50,860 nt of DNA from Bacillus sp. AFS029637 (GCF_002584985.1 NZ_NUPZ01000036.1:1-50860), one strand, 5' to 3'; numbered from the stretch's first letter, positions 9,697 to 19,542 are shown. Notes: generated by a model not told the origin, from the letters alone. Numbers and translations are program-made.

Positions 9697-11115
9697 TTAC
9701 GCTCGGAATCTTTTTTTCATATATTGCGTAATGAGATAGACGCCGTAACCTTGCATCATCATAAACGTCGGTATAATAAAGTAGCGATAACGCGATTGTA
9801 TTTCAATAAATATATGGACTCCCGCGTAACCTAAAATTAATAGAGAGAAGAATAATAACGTTTTATTTTTTTGTTCTTTTATCGTTTTGATGGAAGCTAT
9901 AAGGGCGAATAGGCAAATGCTTACGTAACATAATTTTTCTAACGTCCATAGTAATCGTGATAACTCAGGTTTTGTATACCCTTCTAGCCCCCAATAAATG
10001 GATGCGTCATAATCTCCCCACATAACTTTAAATTTATCTTTGAATAACAATAATAGCTGTCCTTTATCGGCAGTTCTTTCTGAAATGAGTTGTTTTTCAA
10101 CTTCAAAACGTTCCTCGCCAATTGGATATTGAAAAACAAGTTTATGGTCAGGGAAAGAAAATCCACCTGTTGTCTCAGGGTTGAATCCGACTACAAATTT
10201 CCAGTAAGGGTCTCGACTAGATAATGGGTATTGTGTAATTCCTGTAGCGATTAATGTATAGCTAAAGATGAAATGCACGATATAATAAATGCCAAGCATA
10301 CCAATTAACTTTGATACGACCATTTTTTTATTTATTTTTTGATCACCTATTATATGAGTGATCAGTAAGAAAAGAATGAGCGCTAGTAAAATAACAATAC
10401 CAATCGGTCTCATAATATCGCCAAATGCAATAAGAATACTAACGAATATCCATGCATACGAATGCGAGATTCCTTTTTTTACAAGAAGATAAAAACCAGC
10501 ATAGAATAAAAATGTAGCGATGTGCTGATTTGTTAAAACAGAAGTCATCATAATGTTAGGGATGTATGTTGCGAAAATAAGTGCTGCGACTCTACCGCTA
10601 AATTCGTTAAATAGATGCGAAGCTATGCGATATATAAAGTACGTAATGCCAGTGCAATACAGTATGTTTAGTAATTTAATCGCTAATACACCTTCGCCAA
10701 ACAATTTCATAACACCGGCTTGATACATCGTAAAGCCTAATTGATATACCCAAGTCGTAAAGTATGTTTCGTTTGCAAATGAGAAATTATTATTTGCTGC
10801 ATCAACTGCTCCGTTATACATTTGAGCGAAATCTTGTACGATATTTGTATGGACTGTTAACACCCATGCAAGGCGCAGTATAAATGCTAGTAAACAAAGA
10901 AATATGATAAATTGTGTTTGAGTAAAGAATCGGTTCACGATAATAGAAATGAATATAATACCGGTTAGAACAATTATGAGTGCAACGATGAGTAAAAAGG
11001 TGTTGTACTTCGGTTCAGTTATTAAATATTGCAATGAGAAAATAAGAGTCATTGCAAAAAATAATACTGTTAATATTTGCAGTGATTTAAATGCAAATGT
11101 ATATAATCTAGGCAT
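9697..11115 (-). CDS. GT-C type integral membrane glycosyltransferase-like protein
   Basis: A 472-residue protein with about 11-12 membrane segments and a short extracytoplasmic C-terminal loop. Early in the sequence is an acidic loop (TNIVQDFAQMYNGA) in the place where ArnT/PMT-like enzymes carry the catalytic Asp. Such enzymes use polyprenyl-phosphate sugars to glycosylate wall polymers or proteins outside the membrane. Acceptor and sugar are unknown. The location between csaB and an SLH gene suggests work on wall polysaccharide or S-layer glycan; this is inference. It is convergent with csaB and has a GGAGGATAA site before ATG. Confidence 0.7.
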   Translation of the reverse strand: MPRLYTFAFKSLQILTVLFFAMTLIFSLQYLITEPKYNTFLLIVALIIVLTGIIFISIIVNRFFTQTQFIIFLCLLAFILRLAWVLTVHTNIVQDFAQMYNGAVDAANNNFSFANETYFTTWVYQLGFTMYQAGVMKLFGEGVLAIKLLNILYCTGITYFIYRIASHLFNEFSGRVAALIFATYIPNIMMTSVLTNQHIATFLFYAGFYLLVKKGISHSYAWIFVSILIAFGDIMRPIGIVILLALILFLLITHIIGDQKINKKMVVSKLIGMLGIYYIVHFIFSYTLIATGITQYPLSSRDPYWKFVVGFNPETTGGFSFPDHKLVFQYPIGEERFEVEKQLISERTADKGQLLLLFKDKFKVMWGDYDASIYWGLEGYTKPELSRLLWTLEKLCYVSICLFALIASIKTIKEQKNKTLLFFSLLILGYAGVHIFIEIQSRYRYFIIPTFMMMQGYGVYLITQYMKKRFRA

Positions 11116-11374
11116 AGTTATCCTCCGTAATATGTAATATCTTTTTAGTTATTTCTATATAAACAGAAATAACTACGCCATTATATCATAAAGAATTTTA
11201 CGGTTGTAAAAGGAATGAGGTACGAAAGAAAAATAGCACCTGTATATATTATTGATATATAATAAAATATGTATTTTAAAAAGGCTTTATACTAATTTGT
11301 ATTTATCATGTTTATATAATTAGTATATAATCGGTGTTGGAATAATAAATTGGTAGATTATGAGGAGGATAACC

Positions 11375-13222
11375 GTGAAGAAATTTTCAAAAGGTATTAC
11401 GGCAGTTGCATTAACGGGGTCATTGCTTTTAACGCCTATTTCAAGTTATGCGGCGAGCGATGATATTACTGGGCACCTATTTGAGCAGCATATGCGTACT
11501 CTTATTAACAAAGGGATTATGTCTGGGTATGGAAATAATGTGTATTTACCTGATCAAGAGATAACGAGAGCAGAGTTTGCTACATTAATAGCGAAAGCTC
11601 TGCAACTTCCACAAGCAGATTCGAATTTCAGTGATGTGCCAAAATCTTACGGCTTATATGATGGTGTAAGTAGGGCATTCGGAGCGGGAATTATTAAGGG
11701 GCGTAGTCCTGAGAGTTTTGCACCTGGTGATATTATTACACGTGAAGAAATGGCCGTAATGGTAAAACAGGCGCTAGATTATAAGAATGTTAAAGTAACT
11801 GTAAGTCCGCTTACATTTGCTGATACGAATCGTATTAACTATAAAGAACATGTACAAGTTATGGTAGCTACCGGGATTATTAAAGGTTATCCAGAAGATA
11901 ATACGTTTAGACCGCATTTATCAGCGACAAGAGGTATGGCTTCGGCAATGCTGAATTTAATGCTTGATAAAGTTGGAAACACCGGGGGAGAAACGCCTGT
12001 AGAAACAAAGAATTATGTATTGCTAAATGATGCAGGGAAAGTAGTAGAGCGTTACACTACATATAAAGAAGCTGTTACGGCTGCGCAAAGTAAAGGCATC
12101 AATGCAGTAAAGTATGAAAATGAATACGTATGGATTAAAGATGGCTTTGCAACTGCGAAGCGAATTCCTGGAAATACAATTAATGTTTACGGTGAAAATT
12201 TACAAACAGCATATACATACCTTCAGTACGGAACAGAATTTAAAGTGTTAGAAGTTGGAGAAGACCGCGTGAAAGTTCAACTCTCTGATTTAACAGGTTA
12301 TGTGAAGAAAAATGAAGTCACTTTAATTCCAGAAAAAGAAATGCAAAAATCATCCTATTACGTAAAACCAGATGGATACTTATATCATAGGTATTATACG
12401 TATGGTGCAGAGGCACCGCGTTATACAGAATATAGATATGGTGCGGCACCTTCTTTCATGAAGCAAGGGCAATCAATGTATAGTATAGATGGAAAGACAT
12501 TTGGAAATGAAACGTTCTATCAATATTTTAATTACGTATCATTACGTTCTAAAACAGAATACACAGCAGAACAATTAGATAGTTATGTAAAATCAGTTAG
12601 AGCGGATTCTCCATTAATCGGTTTAGGTGCGAAATTTAAAGAAGTAGAAAGCAAGTATAATGTAAATGCACTATTCTTATATTCATTAGCAGTTCATGAA
12701 AGTTTATATGGAACAAGTGACCTTGCGCGAGATAAAAATAATTTATTTGGTTTAAAGGCAACTGATGATAGTCCATATGGTAACGGTCTAACATTTAATT
12801 CAAAAGAAGATTGTATTGAACATGCTGCAAAAGTATATATGAATGAATGGTATTTAAATCCGGGACATTGGCGTTATACAGCAGCGTATACAGGTGATAA
12901 ATCTGGTGGTGTAAATATGAACTATGCATCTGATGCGAACTGGGGTAAAAAAGTAGCAGGGCATATGTTCCGTTTTGATTCATACTTAGGTAAAAAAGAG
13001 TACAACAAATATAAACTTGCACGTGTAACAAACAAGGTAGAAGTGAAAAAAGATCCTCGTACGTCAGGCGCCAAACTGTATAGCTTATCGCCAAATAAAG
13101 TTGTTACGATAACAGGCGAAGAAACGATAAATGGACAAGCATGGGTTAAAATCATTTCTGATGACCCTGCTGTAAATGAAGCGTATGTTGCAAAAGAAAA
13201 TGTAGAGTACGTAAAACACTAA
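11375..13222 (+). CDS. SLH-domain N-acetylglucosaminidase (autolysin)
   Basis: A 615-residue secreted murein hydrolase. Order: signal peptide ending near SSYAA, three SLH domains (about residues 30-215, with ITRAE and related motifs), and an SH3-like segment (about 250-330). A glucosaminidase domain follows at about 400-535 (LFLYSLAVHESLYGTSDLA with the catalytic Glu, then NNLFGLKA), and a C-terminal SH3b unit ends it. The architecture is that of BslO-type glucosaminidases of B. anthracis, which separate daughter cells, but orthology is not shown. The GTG at 11375 fits GAGGAGGAT; the ATG at 11360 overlaps that site. Confidence 0.88.
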   Translation: MKKFSKGITAVALTGSLLLTPISSYAASDDITGHLFEQHMRTLINKGIMSGYGNNVYLPDQEITRAEFATLIAKALQLPQADSNFSDVPKSYGLYDGVSRAFGAGIIKGRSPESFAPGDIITREEMAVMVKQALDYKNVKVTVSPLTFADTNRINYKEHVQVMVATGIIKGYPEDNTFRPHLSATRGMASAMLNLMLDKVGNTGGETPVETKNYVLLNDAGKVVERYTTYKEAVTAAQSKGINAVKYENEYVWIKDGFATAKRIPGNTINVYGENLQTAYTYLQYGTEFKVLEVGEDRVKVQLSDLTGYVKKNEVTLIPEKEMQKSSYYVKPDGYLYHRYYTYGAEAPRYTEYRYGAAPSFMKQGQSMYSIDGKTFGNETFYQYFNYVSLRSKTEYTAEQLDSYVKSVRADSPLIGLGAKFKEVESKYNVNALFLYSLAVHESLYGTSDLARDKNNLFGLKATDDSPYGNGLTFNSKEDCIEHAAKVYMNEWYLNPGHWRYTAAYTGDKSGGVNMNYASDANWGKKVAGHMFRFDSYLGKKEYNKYKLARVTNKVEVKKDPRTSGAKLYSLSPNKVVTITGEETINGQAWVKIISDDPAVNEAYVAKENVEYVKH

Positions 13223-13230
13223 TAAACTTT

Positions 13231-13288
13231 AAAAGACTGATCATCCAGATGCATTTTGAGAAAAATGAAAAAGATGATCAGTCTTTTT
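13231..13288 (+). terminator. Terminator after the SLH glucosaminidase
   Basis: Perfect 15-base arms AAAAGACTGATCATC / GATGATCAGTCTTTT with a 27-base AT-rich loop and T-run. Confidence 0.85.
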
Positions 13289-13376
13289 GTTTGCCGAATA
13301 AAACGAATGACGGTATCTAATGGTATTTAGTTACATTAAAATGAAAACAATCCCATTTTATGAAAAATAATAACAA

Positions 13377-13577
13377 ATAATTCGACAAAACAACTAAAAT
13401 AAAACGTATACATGTCGAACAGTGTCGATAATTTTAAAGAGTATAAATTGTCAATCCATTTGTAATATGTGCTATAATACTATCTGTATATTAGATACAA
13501 GCGATGTATATACGTTTACATATTAGAAAATTTGATAAAGGTATAATTCGACAAAAGTTAAGAATTTGTCGAATTAT
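13377..13577. promoter_or_regulatory. Cluster of TCGACA/TGTCGA motifs with a perfect 13-base inverted repeat upstream of the S-layer gene
   Basis: The 13-mer ATAATTCGACAAA occurs at 13377-13389 and again at 13543-13555, and its exact reverse complement is at 13565-13577 after a 9-base spacer. Two more TGTCGA hexamers lie at 13413-13418 and 13423-13428. The candidate promoter sits between the copies. It may be an operator array or, for the inverted pair, a stabilising hairpin at the 5' end of the long S-layer mRNA; neither is proven. Confidence 0.6.
13448..13478 (+). promoter_or_regulatory. Candidate sigma-A promoter for the S-layer gene
   Basis: Perfect -10 TATAAT at 13473-13478 with an extended TG element (TGC just before it) and a TTGTCA -35 at 13448-13453. 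The 19-base spacing is longer than ideal, so the extended -10 probably carries it. A start near 13485 would leave a leader of about 300 bases. Confidence 0.5.
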
Positions 13578-13786
13578 GCGATAAGAAATTCTTTTAAAAA
13601 AAAGAATTATGACGTATTATATACATGGTTTAACTTTTTGGTAAAAGATAGAATTTATTATGGCTGATAAATTACTATTCTTCAAAAAGTGTTTGTAATT
13701 TTAATATATGAATCAGGTAAATCACTAGTTTTTCAAATACATATTTCTAAAGCTAGTATTATATTTCTCAAGGAGGAAATAAATCA

Positions 13787-16441
13787 ATGGCAAAAAATAA
13801 GTCTTTTAACAAATTAATGGCTGGTACAATGACAGCTGCAATGGTAGCAGGAGTAGTAGCACCAGTTGCTACAGCGGCAGAAGAGAGTGCATTTAAAGAT
13901 GTTCCTAAAGGACATTGGTCTGCAGATGCAATCAACGCTATGGCTGCACAAGGTATTATCGTAGGTGTTGGTAATGGCCTATTCGGATTTGGTGACGATG
14001 TAACTCGTGCTCAAGTAGCTACTTTCATGGTAAAAGCGAAAGGTCTTGAAACTGGATCAACAAAAACTCCATTCACAGATGTACCAGAAAGCAGCATTTA
14101 TGCTAAATTCATCGCAGCTGCTGAAGCTAACAAAATTATGGCTGGTTTAGGCGACAATAAATTCGGTCCAGACGAGAAGTTAACTCGTGCACAAATGGCA
14201 CAGCTTCTTGTTAACGCATACGGCTTCAAAGCTGATGACAACAACAAAAAAACTTTCAATGACATCGACGGTTTATCTTGGGCAACTGCAAAATCTTCAA
14301 TCGAGACTCTTGCAAGCTTAGGTATCGTATCTGGTGAAGGTGAAGGCAAATTCAATCCAAACGGCGTTGTAACTCGTGAGCAAGCTGCTCAGTTCATCTA
14401 CAATGCGATGACATATAGCCCAGAAGTAAAAACAGAAGCTAAAGTTGAATCTGTAAGTGCGATCAACGCTCAAGAAATTAAAGTTACATTCACAAACCCA
14501 GTAGATGAAAAAACTGCGATTAACGAAGCTAACTACATTTTCAATCAAAATGGTAATAAATTAGAAGCTAATGACTTCTTCGGTCCAGCTGGTGAGAAAG
14601 GTGTTCTTTCAAAAGATGGTAAGAGCGTAACTTTCAAATTAGTAGATGGTAAAGCATTCGCTAACGCTGATAAATATGCAGTACACGTAACTACAGGCGT
14701 ATTAGGTGCTGACTTCAAACCTGTAGAAAAATACCTTGATTCAGAAAAAACATTCTCTGACACAACAGCTCCAGAATTATTAGGTGCACGCGTTGTTGGT
14801 AAAAAAGTTGAATTAACATTCAACAAACCTGTGAAAACAGATGCACGAGTTAAAATTGATGGTGTTGAGCTTACAGAAGCAAAAACTGCAAGTGAAACTC
14901 CAGGTGTATACACTTTAACAACTGCTGAAGTTGCAGGAAAAGACGGTATCTTCGCGAAAGGTGATCATGAAGTAGTTGTATACGATGCGAAAGATACATT
15001 AAGCAAAAATCCTAATACATCTTCAATCTTAACAACAAAATACACTGTATCTTCTGATACAACAGCACCAGAAGTGAAAGAAGTTAAAGCTATTAACAGC
15101 CGTACTTTCAAAGTTACATTCTCAGAGCCATTAAAACAAGACCCTGAAGTAACTGTGAAAAAAGGTAACTACACGTTCCCAACAGCTGTAATTGATACAA
15201 CAGGCAAACCAGGAGAGGTACAATTTACAAAAGATCCACAAAATCCAACTTCATACATCGTTTCTGTTAAAGAAGATAAAGATGGAGAGCGTAACCCATT
15301 ATATGCAGGTAGTGAAAAGAACGTTGACTTAAGTGTTAACCTTAAAAACTTCAAAGATGGAGCAAACTTACTTGGTAAACCAGTTGATATGAGCGTTTCT
15401 TTATCTGAAGATACTGCTACACCAAAAGTAGCTACTGATAGCTTAAACAAAATCGAAGGTAATAGCTTAAAAGTTAAATTCGATGGTAAAATTAATGTAA
15501 ATAAACCAGAACAAATCGTAGTACGTGACAAAGGTGGCATAGTTGTAGAGTCTGATTTCGTAACTGACGGTGACGTATTAACAGTTACTCCTAAAAACGG
15601 CGTTGAATTAAAAGACGATTCTTACACAGTAGAATTAAAAGCTGATGCTGTTAAGTATGCAGTAGATAACAACTTAGCTTCTTACTCTGTAAACACAAAC
15701 AGCAACGTTGCATTTATTACAACTGTTGGTAAAACAGGCACTGTAACACCTGTTGAAGTGATGGACAAAGGAATTATTAAAGTTACTGGTGATGTAATCG
15801 AAATCAAATATACAAAAGACATGAGCGGTAACGCGAAAGATTTAGAGAACTACAAAATTGACGGTAAAGCATTACCAACAGGTACAACTGCAGAGTTCGT
15901 TGGTGACAAAAAGACTGTTAGAATTTCTTTACCAAAAAATTATTTCGCAAAAGCTCAAGATGCTAAATTCACAATTAGCACAAACGTATTAACTGCTTCT
16001 GGAAGCAAAGTAGTAGCTAACGCTCAAACAAAAGCTCCAGTAGAAGATGTAATTACATTTGCTGATAACACAGCTCCAAAATTAGCAAGCGCTGTTTATG
16101 TGAAGGCTAAGAGTGGAGATGACGTTTCAAATGAAATCAAAGTAACATTTGATGAAAACATTGCAGCGTTCACTGCAGACGACGCTCAATTTATCAATGA
16201 CTTAAAAGTTGTTGTAAATGGCAACGATGCAGCAGTTAAAGGTATTAAGCATGGCGGAGCAAACGAGAAAAACGTTGTTTACTTAACAACTACAGAAAAT
16301 CTAAACGTTGCTCAAGCTGCGACAATTAGTGTAGTAGCAAAAGGTTCAGCTAATACAGAAGGCATCAACATTACAGATGCTACTGGTAACCAGTTAGCAC
16401 TTGGTAACGTAACTGCATCAACTGCTATTGTTAAAAAATAA
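13787..16441 (+). CDS. S-layer protein with three SLH domains
   Basis: An 884-residue exported protein. It has a signal peptide (cleavage near VATAA, residue about 30), three SLH domains in about residues 33-200 (VTRAQVATF, LTRAQMAQLL, VTREQAAQFI), and a Lys/Thr/Val-rich body of repeated beta domains (VKVTF-like strands, SSDTTAPE linkers). Cysteine is absent, normal for S-layer subunits. It resembles Sap and EA1 in start, length and layout but the body differs, so I give no symbol. Codons are strongly biased, AAGGAGG is an ideal ribosome site 10 bases from ATG, and the leader is over 300 bases: marks of very high expression. SLH domains bind the CsaB-pyruvylated polysaccharide. Confidence 0.95.
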   Translation: MAKNKSFNKLMAGTMTAAMVAGVVAPVATAAEESAFKDVPKGHWSADAINAMAAQGIIVGVGNGLFGFGDDVTRAQVATFMVKAKGLETGSTKTPFTDVPESSIYAKFIAAAEANKIMAGLGDNKFGPDEKLTRAQMAQLLVNAYGFKADDNNKKTFNDIDGLSWATAKSSIETLASLGIVSGEGEGKFNPNGVVTREQAAQFIYNAMTYSPEVKTEAKVESVSAINAQEIKVTFTNPVDEKTAINEANYIFNQNGNKLEANDFFGPAGEKGVLSKDGKSVTFKLVDGKAFANADKYAVHVTTGVLGADFKPVEKYLDSEKTFSDTTAPELLGARVVGKKVELTFNKPVKTDARVKIDGVELTEAKTASETPGVYTLTTAEVAGKDGIFAKGDHEVVVYDAKDTLSKNPNTSSILTTKYTVSSDTTAPEVKEVKAINSRTFKVTFSEPLKQDPEVTVKKGNYTFPTAVIDTTGKPGEVQFTKDPQNPTSYIVSVKEDKDGERNPLYAGSEKNVDLSVNLKNFKDGANLLGKPVDMSVSLSEDTATPKVATDSLNKIEGNSLKVKFDGKINVNKPEQIVVRDKGGIVVESDFVTDGDVLTVTPKNGVELKDDSYTVELKADAVKYAVDNNLASYSVNTNSNVAFITTVGKTGTVTPVEVMDKGIIKVTGDVIEIKYTKDMSGNAKDLENYKIDGKALPTGTTAEFVGDKKTVRISLPKNYFAKAQDAKFTISTNVLTASGSKVVANAQTKAPVEDVITFADNTAPKLASAVYVKAKSGDDVSNEIKVTFDENIAAFTADDAQFINDLKVVVNGNDAAVKGIKHGGANEKNVVYLTTTENLNVAQAATISVVAKGSANTEGINITDATGNQLALGNVTASTAIVKK

Positions 16442-16468
16442 TAATAGATAGTATATCTGTTATTGATG

Positions 16469-16505
16469 AAAATCCCTTGTAGGAAATTTCCTGCAAGGGA
16501 TTTTT
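16469..16505 (+). terminator. Terminator of the S-layer gene
   Basis: AAAATCCCTTG(T)AGGAAA / TTTCCTGCAAGGGATTTT stem followed by T-run; very stable, as usual after S-layer genes. Confidence 0.9.
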
Positions 16506-16596
16506 CTATATTATTTAGTTGTTTGCGAGTAGGAGACTTATGATGTTTGATTGTTGCAAGGCGATGAAATATCAAAATTAAACATAGAAAGTATAA

Positions 16597-16638
16597 AAAA
16601 TACCATGCCCTCAAATGATTACAAGGGCATGGTATTTC
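16597..16638 (-). terminator. Terminator of the Wzy/ligase-like gene
   Basis: TACCATGCCCT / AGGGCATGGTA arms with flanking A- and T-runs between the convergent S-layer and membrane-protein genes; may act on both strands. Confidence 0.8.
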
Positions 16639-16644
16639 AACTTG

Positions 16645-18024
16645 CTATTCAATTTCCAAATCAACGATCATATAAGCAAGTATAACAGCAAAGAAAATGC
16701 TAACGGCTGGTGATGTTAATACGTGGCCAGACATAAAGGCGATGCCGAGCGATAGGACGAGTGTGCTAGCTAGTAGCATATGTTTGACACTAAATAGTTT
16801 CTTGAAGTTTGTGATCATACGAATGAATATTTTTATACCGAAATAAAGAAGCGGTAGTAAGTACGTAAGGAACCCGACAATTCCGAATGCGAAGAATAGG
16901 TCGTAGAAATCCATTTCGATTAACTTCACTTTCGTTGTATAGTTACCAGCGTATCCCATTCCAAATAGTTTTTGAGATAGTGGTGCGTCTTTATAATATT
17001 GTTTGTATACTTTTAAATATTTGTCACGATCACTGTAAATTAAACTTTTTACTTCAGAGTCTGTTAGTTCACCTTGCTTATGTTCTTCTTCTTTAATTAC
17101 TTTTCCTTCTTTTCGTTCTTTTTCTTCTTGTACTGATTTTTTATATTCATACATTTGTAAATGAATGCTCATATTTTTTGCGATAGGAGTTTGTGGTGTA
17201 AGGACAAGTAAACCACCTAATACGATAGCAGCAATAACTGTGTTTACAAGGTATGTGAATCCTTTTCCTTCTCGTTTGCGATGAATTATATATTGAATGA
17301 ATGAGAATAGGAGTGCAACGCCAAGCGTAACAATAATTGCACCATATCCTACTTTCGTTCCGACCATAATGCTTGCATACATCGCGAGTACAGTTGGAAT
17401 CCAGTAATAGAATTTTGAGAAAGAAGTTGTTTTATGAACGGAGTATAAGACAACGATTGGGAACATAATTGCAAAAATAGAACTTAAATCATTCCCGGCA
17501 AAGAACCAACCTCTTGAACCGATCTTTGAGTGAGGATAGCTTTGGAAATCTGTACCCGTTACCATTGCCACAATGAGTGAGATACTCAAAATTAATGTTG
17601 CATATAAGAAATAGGTAATGATTTTATGAAACGCATAGTCGTTATTTTTTAGTTCTTTTAGTGCGATAATATATCCAAACAGTAGTACAATTGGATATAC
17701 ACTCTTCATAATAAATTTCACTTCTTCTCCGAATGAAATAGGAGATTTGACCATTAAATTATTCACAAGGCCGATTGCGAGTACAATGCCAAATAGACAT
17801 AAGTAAATAATATATTTTTTCGCACCTTGTTGTTTATAATGAAGAAGTAGATAACCTAATGCGAGAAGCATAAAGGCGAAACGGACTACGATTCCGACTG
17901 TTGCACTCATGTGTAATACATAGATTGAAAAGGATGTTAGTAAATCTAAAATTGGTTGAAATACAATGAATAGCAGTAGGAAATGTGGGAAGTAGTTATC
18001 CGTCTGTTTCAACTTATTAACCAT
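16645..18024 (-). CDS. O-antigen ligase/polymerase-like membrane protein
   Basis: A 459-residue protein with about 12 membrane segments and one large extracytoplasmic loop rich in Lys and Glu (about residues 300-370). That is the Wzy/WaaL (Wzy_C) layout. Such proteins polymerise or ligate lipid-linked saccharides outside the membrane. B. anthracis has a protein of this type near the S-layer genes (WpaA) needed for secondary wall polysaccharide and S-layer assembly; this may be its counterpart, not proven. The start is the ATG at 18022-18024, placed 5 bases after GGAGG; an ATG 12 bases earlier overlaps that site. Confidence 0.75.
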   Translation of the reverse strand: MVNKLKQTDNYFPHFLLLFIVFQPILDLLTSFSIYVLHMSATVGIVVRFAFMLLALGYLLLHYKQQGAKKYIIYLCLFGIVLAIGLVNNLMVKSPISFGEEVKFIMKSVYPIVLLFGYIIALKELKNNDYAFHKIITYFLYATLILSISLIVAMVTGTDFQSYPHSKIGSRGWFFAGNDLSSIFAIMFPIVVLYSVHKTTSFSKFYYWIPTVLAMYASIMVGTKVGYGAIIVTLGVALLFSFIQYIIHRKREGKGFTYLVNTVIAAIVLGGLLVLTPQTPIAKNMSIHLQMYEYKKSVQEEKERKEGKVIKEEEHKQGELTDSEVKSLIYSDRDKYLKVYKQYYKDAPLSQKLFGMGYAGNYTTKVKLIEMDFYDLFFAFGIVGFLTYLLPLLYFGIKIFIRMITNFKKLFSVKHMLLASTLVLSLGIAFMSGHVLTSPAVSIFFAVILAYMIVDLEIE

Positions 18025-18352
18025 ATGTGCCTCCATTTCTTCATTCTTTTATTTTCAGCACCTGAGACAGGGGATAAAAGCCTTTTTTTATAGGAAGGCG
18101 AATGAATTTCAATATTTGATTTTTTGTATCAAACTTAAGAATACACCATTTCATTGTAATGGTAAATAGATGAAATGGATGGGTAAACCGACTTTAATTG
18201 CTATATTTTTCAACGGAATTGTATGTTTTATACAAGGGTATATACAAATTACGAGATTATTAGACAGAAAATTAAGAAAAAAGAAGGGTTTTTCACTAGC
18301 TTTCTATAATTATATAAGTATAATCTTTATGTGGAAAAGAGGGGTATATATA
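18025..18352. other. Divergent intergenic region, no gene seen
   Basis: AT-rich spacer between the Wzy-like gene and the enoyl-CoA hydratase gene. An open frame runs through part of it (from 18170) but has no ribosome site and no family-like residues, so I treat it as non-coding. Promoters for both flanking genes must lie here; I see no clear-cut one. Confidence 0.5.
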
Positions 18353-19141
18353 ATGGAAGTAACAAGTAAAACAGAATCTGTTGTTGTGAAGTATGAAGGG
18401 CGCGTTGCAACGGTTATGGTCAATCGCCCAGAGGTGTTAAATGCATTAGATGAGCCGACATTAAAAGAGCTATTACAAAAGTTGAAAGAAGTAGCGGAGA
18501 GTTCTGCGCATATTGTTGTGCTATGCGGGAATGGCCGTGGTTTTTCTGCGGGTGGGGATATTAAATCGATGCTTTCAAGTAATGATGAAAGCAAGTTTGA
18601 TGGTATTATGAATACTATTTCTGAAGTCGTTGTCACGTTATATACGATGCCGAAGCTTGTTATTAGTGCCATTCATGGACCAACTGCAGGTCTTGGATTA
18701 AGCATTGCATTAACAGCTGATTATGTGATGGCAGATATATCATCTATTATTGCGATGAACTTTATTGGAATCGCTTTAATTCCAGATGGTGGCGGTCATT
18801 TCTTCCTTCAAAAGCGCGTTGGTGAAAATGTGACGAAGCAAATTATTTGGGAAGGAAAAAAATTATCGGCGAGCGAAGCACTTGATATCGGCTTAATTGA
18901 TGAAGTAATCGGCGAGGATTTCCAAACGGCTGTGAAGAAAAAAATTAGTGAATGGTCACAAAAACCGATTAAAGCGATGATTCAAACGAAGCAAATTTTG
19001 TGTGAAGTAAATCGCTCTAATTTAGAACAAACGCTGCAACTTGAAAAACGTGGCCAATATGCGATGAGACAAACTGCGGATCATAAAGAAGGCATTGCTG
19101 CTTTCTTAGAAAAACGTTTACCTACATTTAAAGGTGAATAA
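18353..19141 (+). CDS. Enoyl-CoA hydratase/isomerase family protein
   Basis: A 262-residue crotonase-fold enzyme. Oxyanion-hole segments are visible (GNGRGFSAGGDIKSM and HGPTAGLGLSIALTADYVMA). The region that carries the second catalytic acid reads ALIPDGGGHFFL, with Asp where hydratases often have Glu, as in PaaG-like isomerases, so the exact reaction is open. The ATG at 18353 has GAGGGG upstream and gives normal family length; the longer frame upstream is spurious. It is monocistronic with its own terminator. Confidence 0.85.
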   Translation: MEVTSKTESVVVKYEGRVATVMVNRPEVLNALDEPTLKELLQKLKEVAESSAHIVVLCGNGRGFSAGGDIKSMLSSNDESKFDGIMNTISEVVVTLYTMPKLVISAIHGPTAGLGLSIALTADYVMADISSIIAMNFIGIALIPDGGGHFFLQKRVGENVTKQIIWEGKKLSASEALDIGLIDEVIGEDFQTAVKKKISEWSQKPIKAMIQTKQILCEVNRSNLEQTLQLEKRGQYAMRQTADHKEGIAAFLEKRLPTFKGE

Positions 19142-19150
19142 AGTGGAGAA

Positions 19151-19193
19151 AGTGCTAACACATTTTAGTATAATTGTGTTAGCACTTTTTTTT
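19151..19193 (+). terminator. Terminator after the enoyl-CoA hydratase gene
   Basis: Perfect 12-base arms AGTGCTAACACA / TGTGTTAGCACT and an eight-T run. Confidence 0.9.
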
Positions 19194-19204
19194 AGGAGTA
19201 ATAT

Positions 19205-19525
19205 ATGAAGAAAATTATCGGTGTGATCGGCATGATTGTAATTGTATATTATGCTCTGCATAGTACGCCATCTATGGCGGTTCGGACTGCGTTGTTTTTT
19301 GAAGGACATCCGAGCGTTGCTTTCTCAGGTGAGGTGACGAAAGAACGGGATGTGAAAAAAGAGGCGATTCCTGATGAGTACCAGACCTTATATGGCGATA
19401 AGAAAGAGGAACTGGAGCATTATTTCTTTCCACACGTAAGAGCAAAAGGTTCAGGAATTGATATGACTAGTGCATGCGTCACGAAAAGCTGGTTTTTCTA
19501 TAAAGCAGAGCTTGGGTGTTTCTAA
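19205..19525 (+). CDS. Small membrane-anchored or secreted hypothetical protein
   Basis: A 106-residue protein with one N-terminal hydrophobic segment (about residues 4-20) that is either a signal peptide or an anchor. The remainder is hydrophilic and has two Cys residues near the C-terminus (SACVTKSW and GCF), possibly a disulfide outside the cell. I do not recognise a family. TAGGAG precedes the ATG, and the MazG-like gene follows after 14 bases, so the two are probably co-transcribed. Confidence 0.65.
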   Translation: MKKIIGVIGMIVIVYYALHSTPSMAVRTALFFEGHPSVAFSGEVTKERDVKKEAIPDEYQTLYGDKKEELEHYFFPHVRAKGSGIDMTSACVTKSWFFYKAELGCF

Positions 19526-19542
19526 GTATAGGAGGTTGAATG

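Noticed and set aside
12795-13155. Overlapping minus-strand frames within the SLH glucosaminidase gene
   Set aside because: Antisense shadows of a well-supported gene, without ribosome sites or family features; the same applies to similar frames inside other long genes.
18170-18352. N-terminal extension of the enoyl-CoA hydratase
   Set aside because: Would add about 60 residues unlike the family; the ATG at 18353 has a proper ribosome site and gives normal length.
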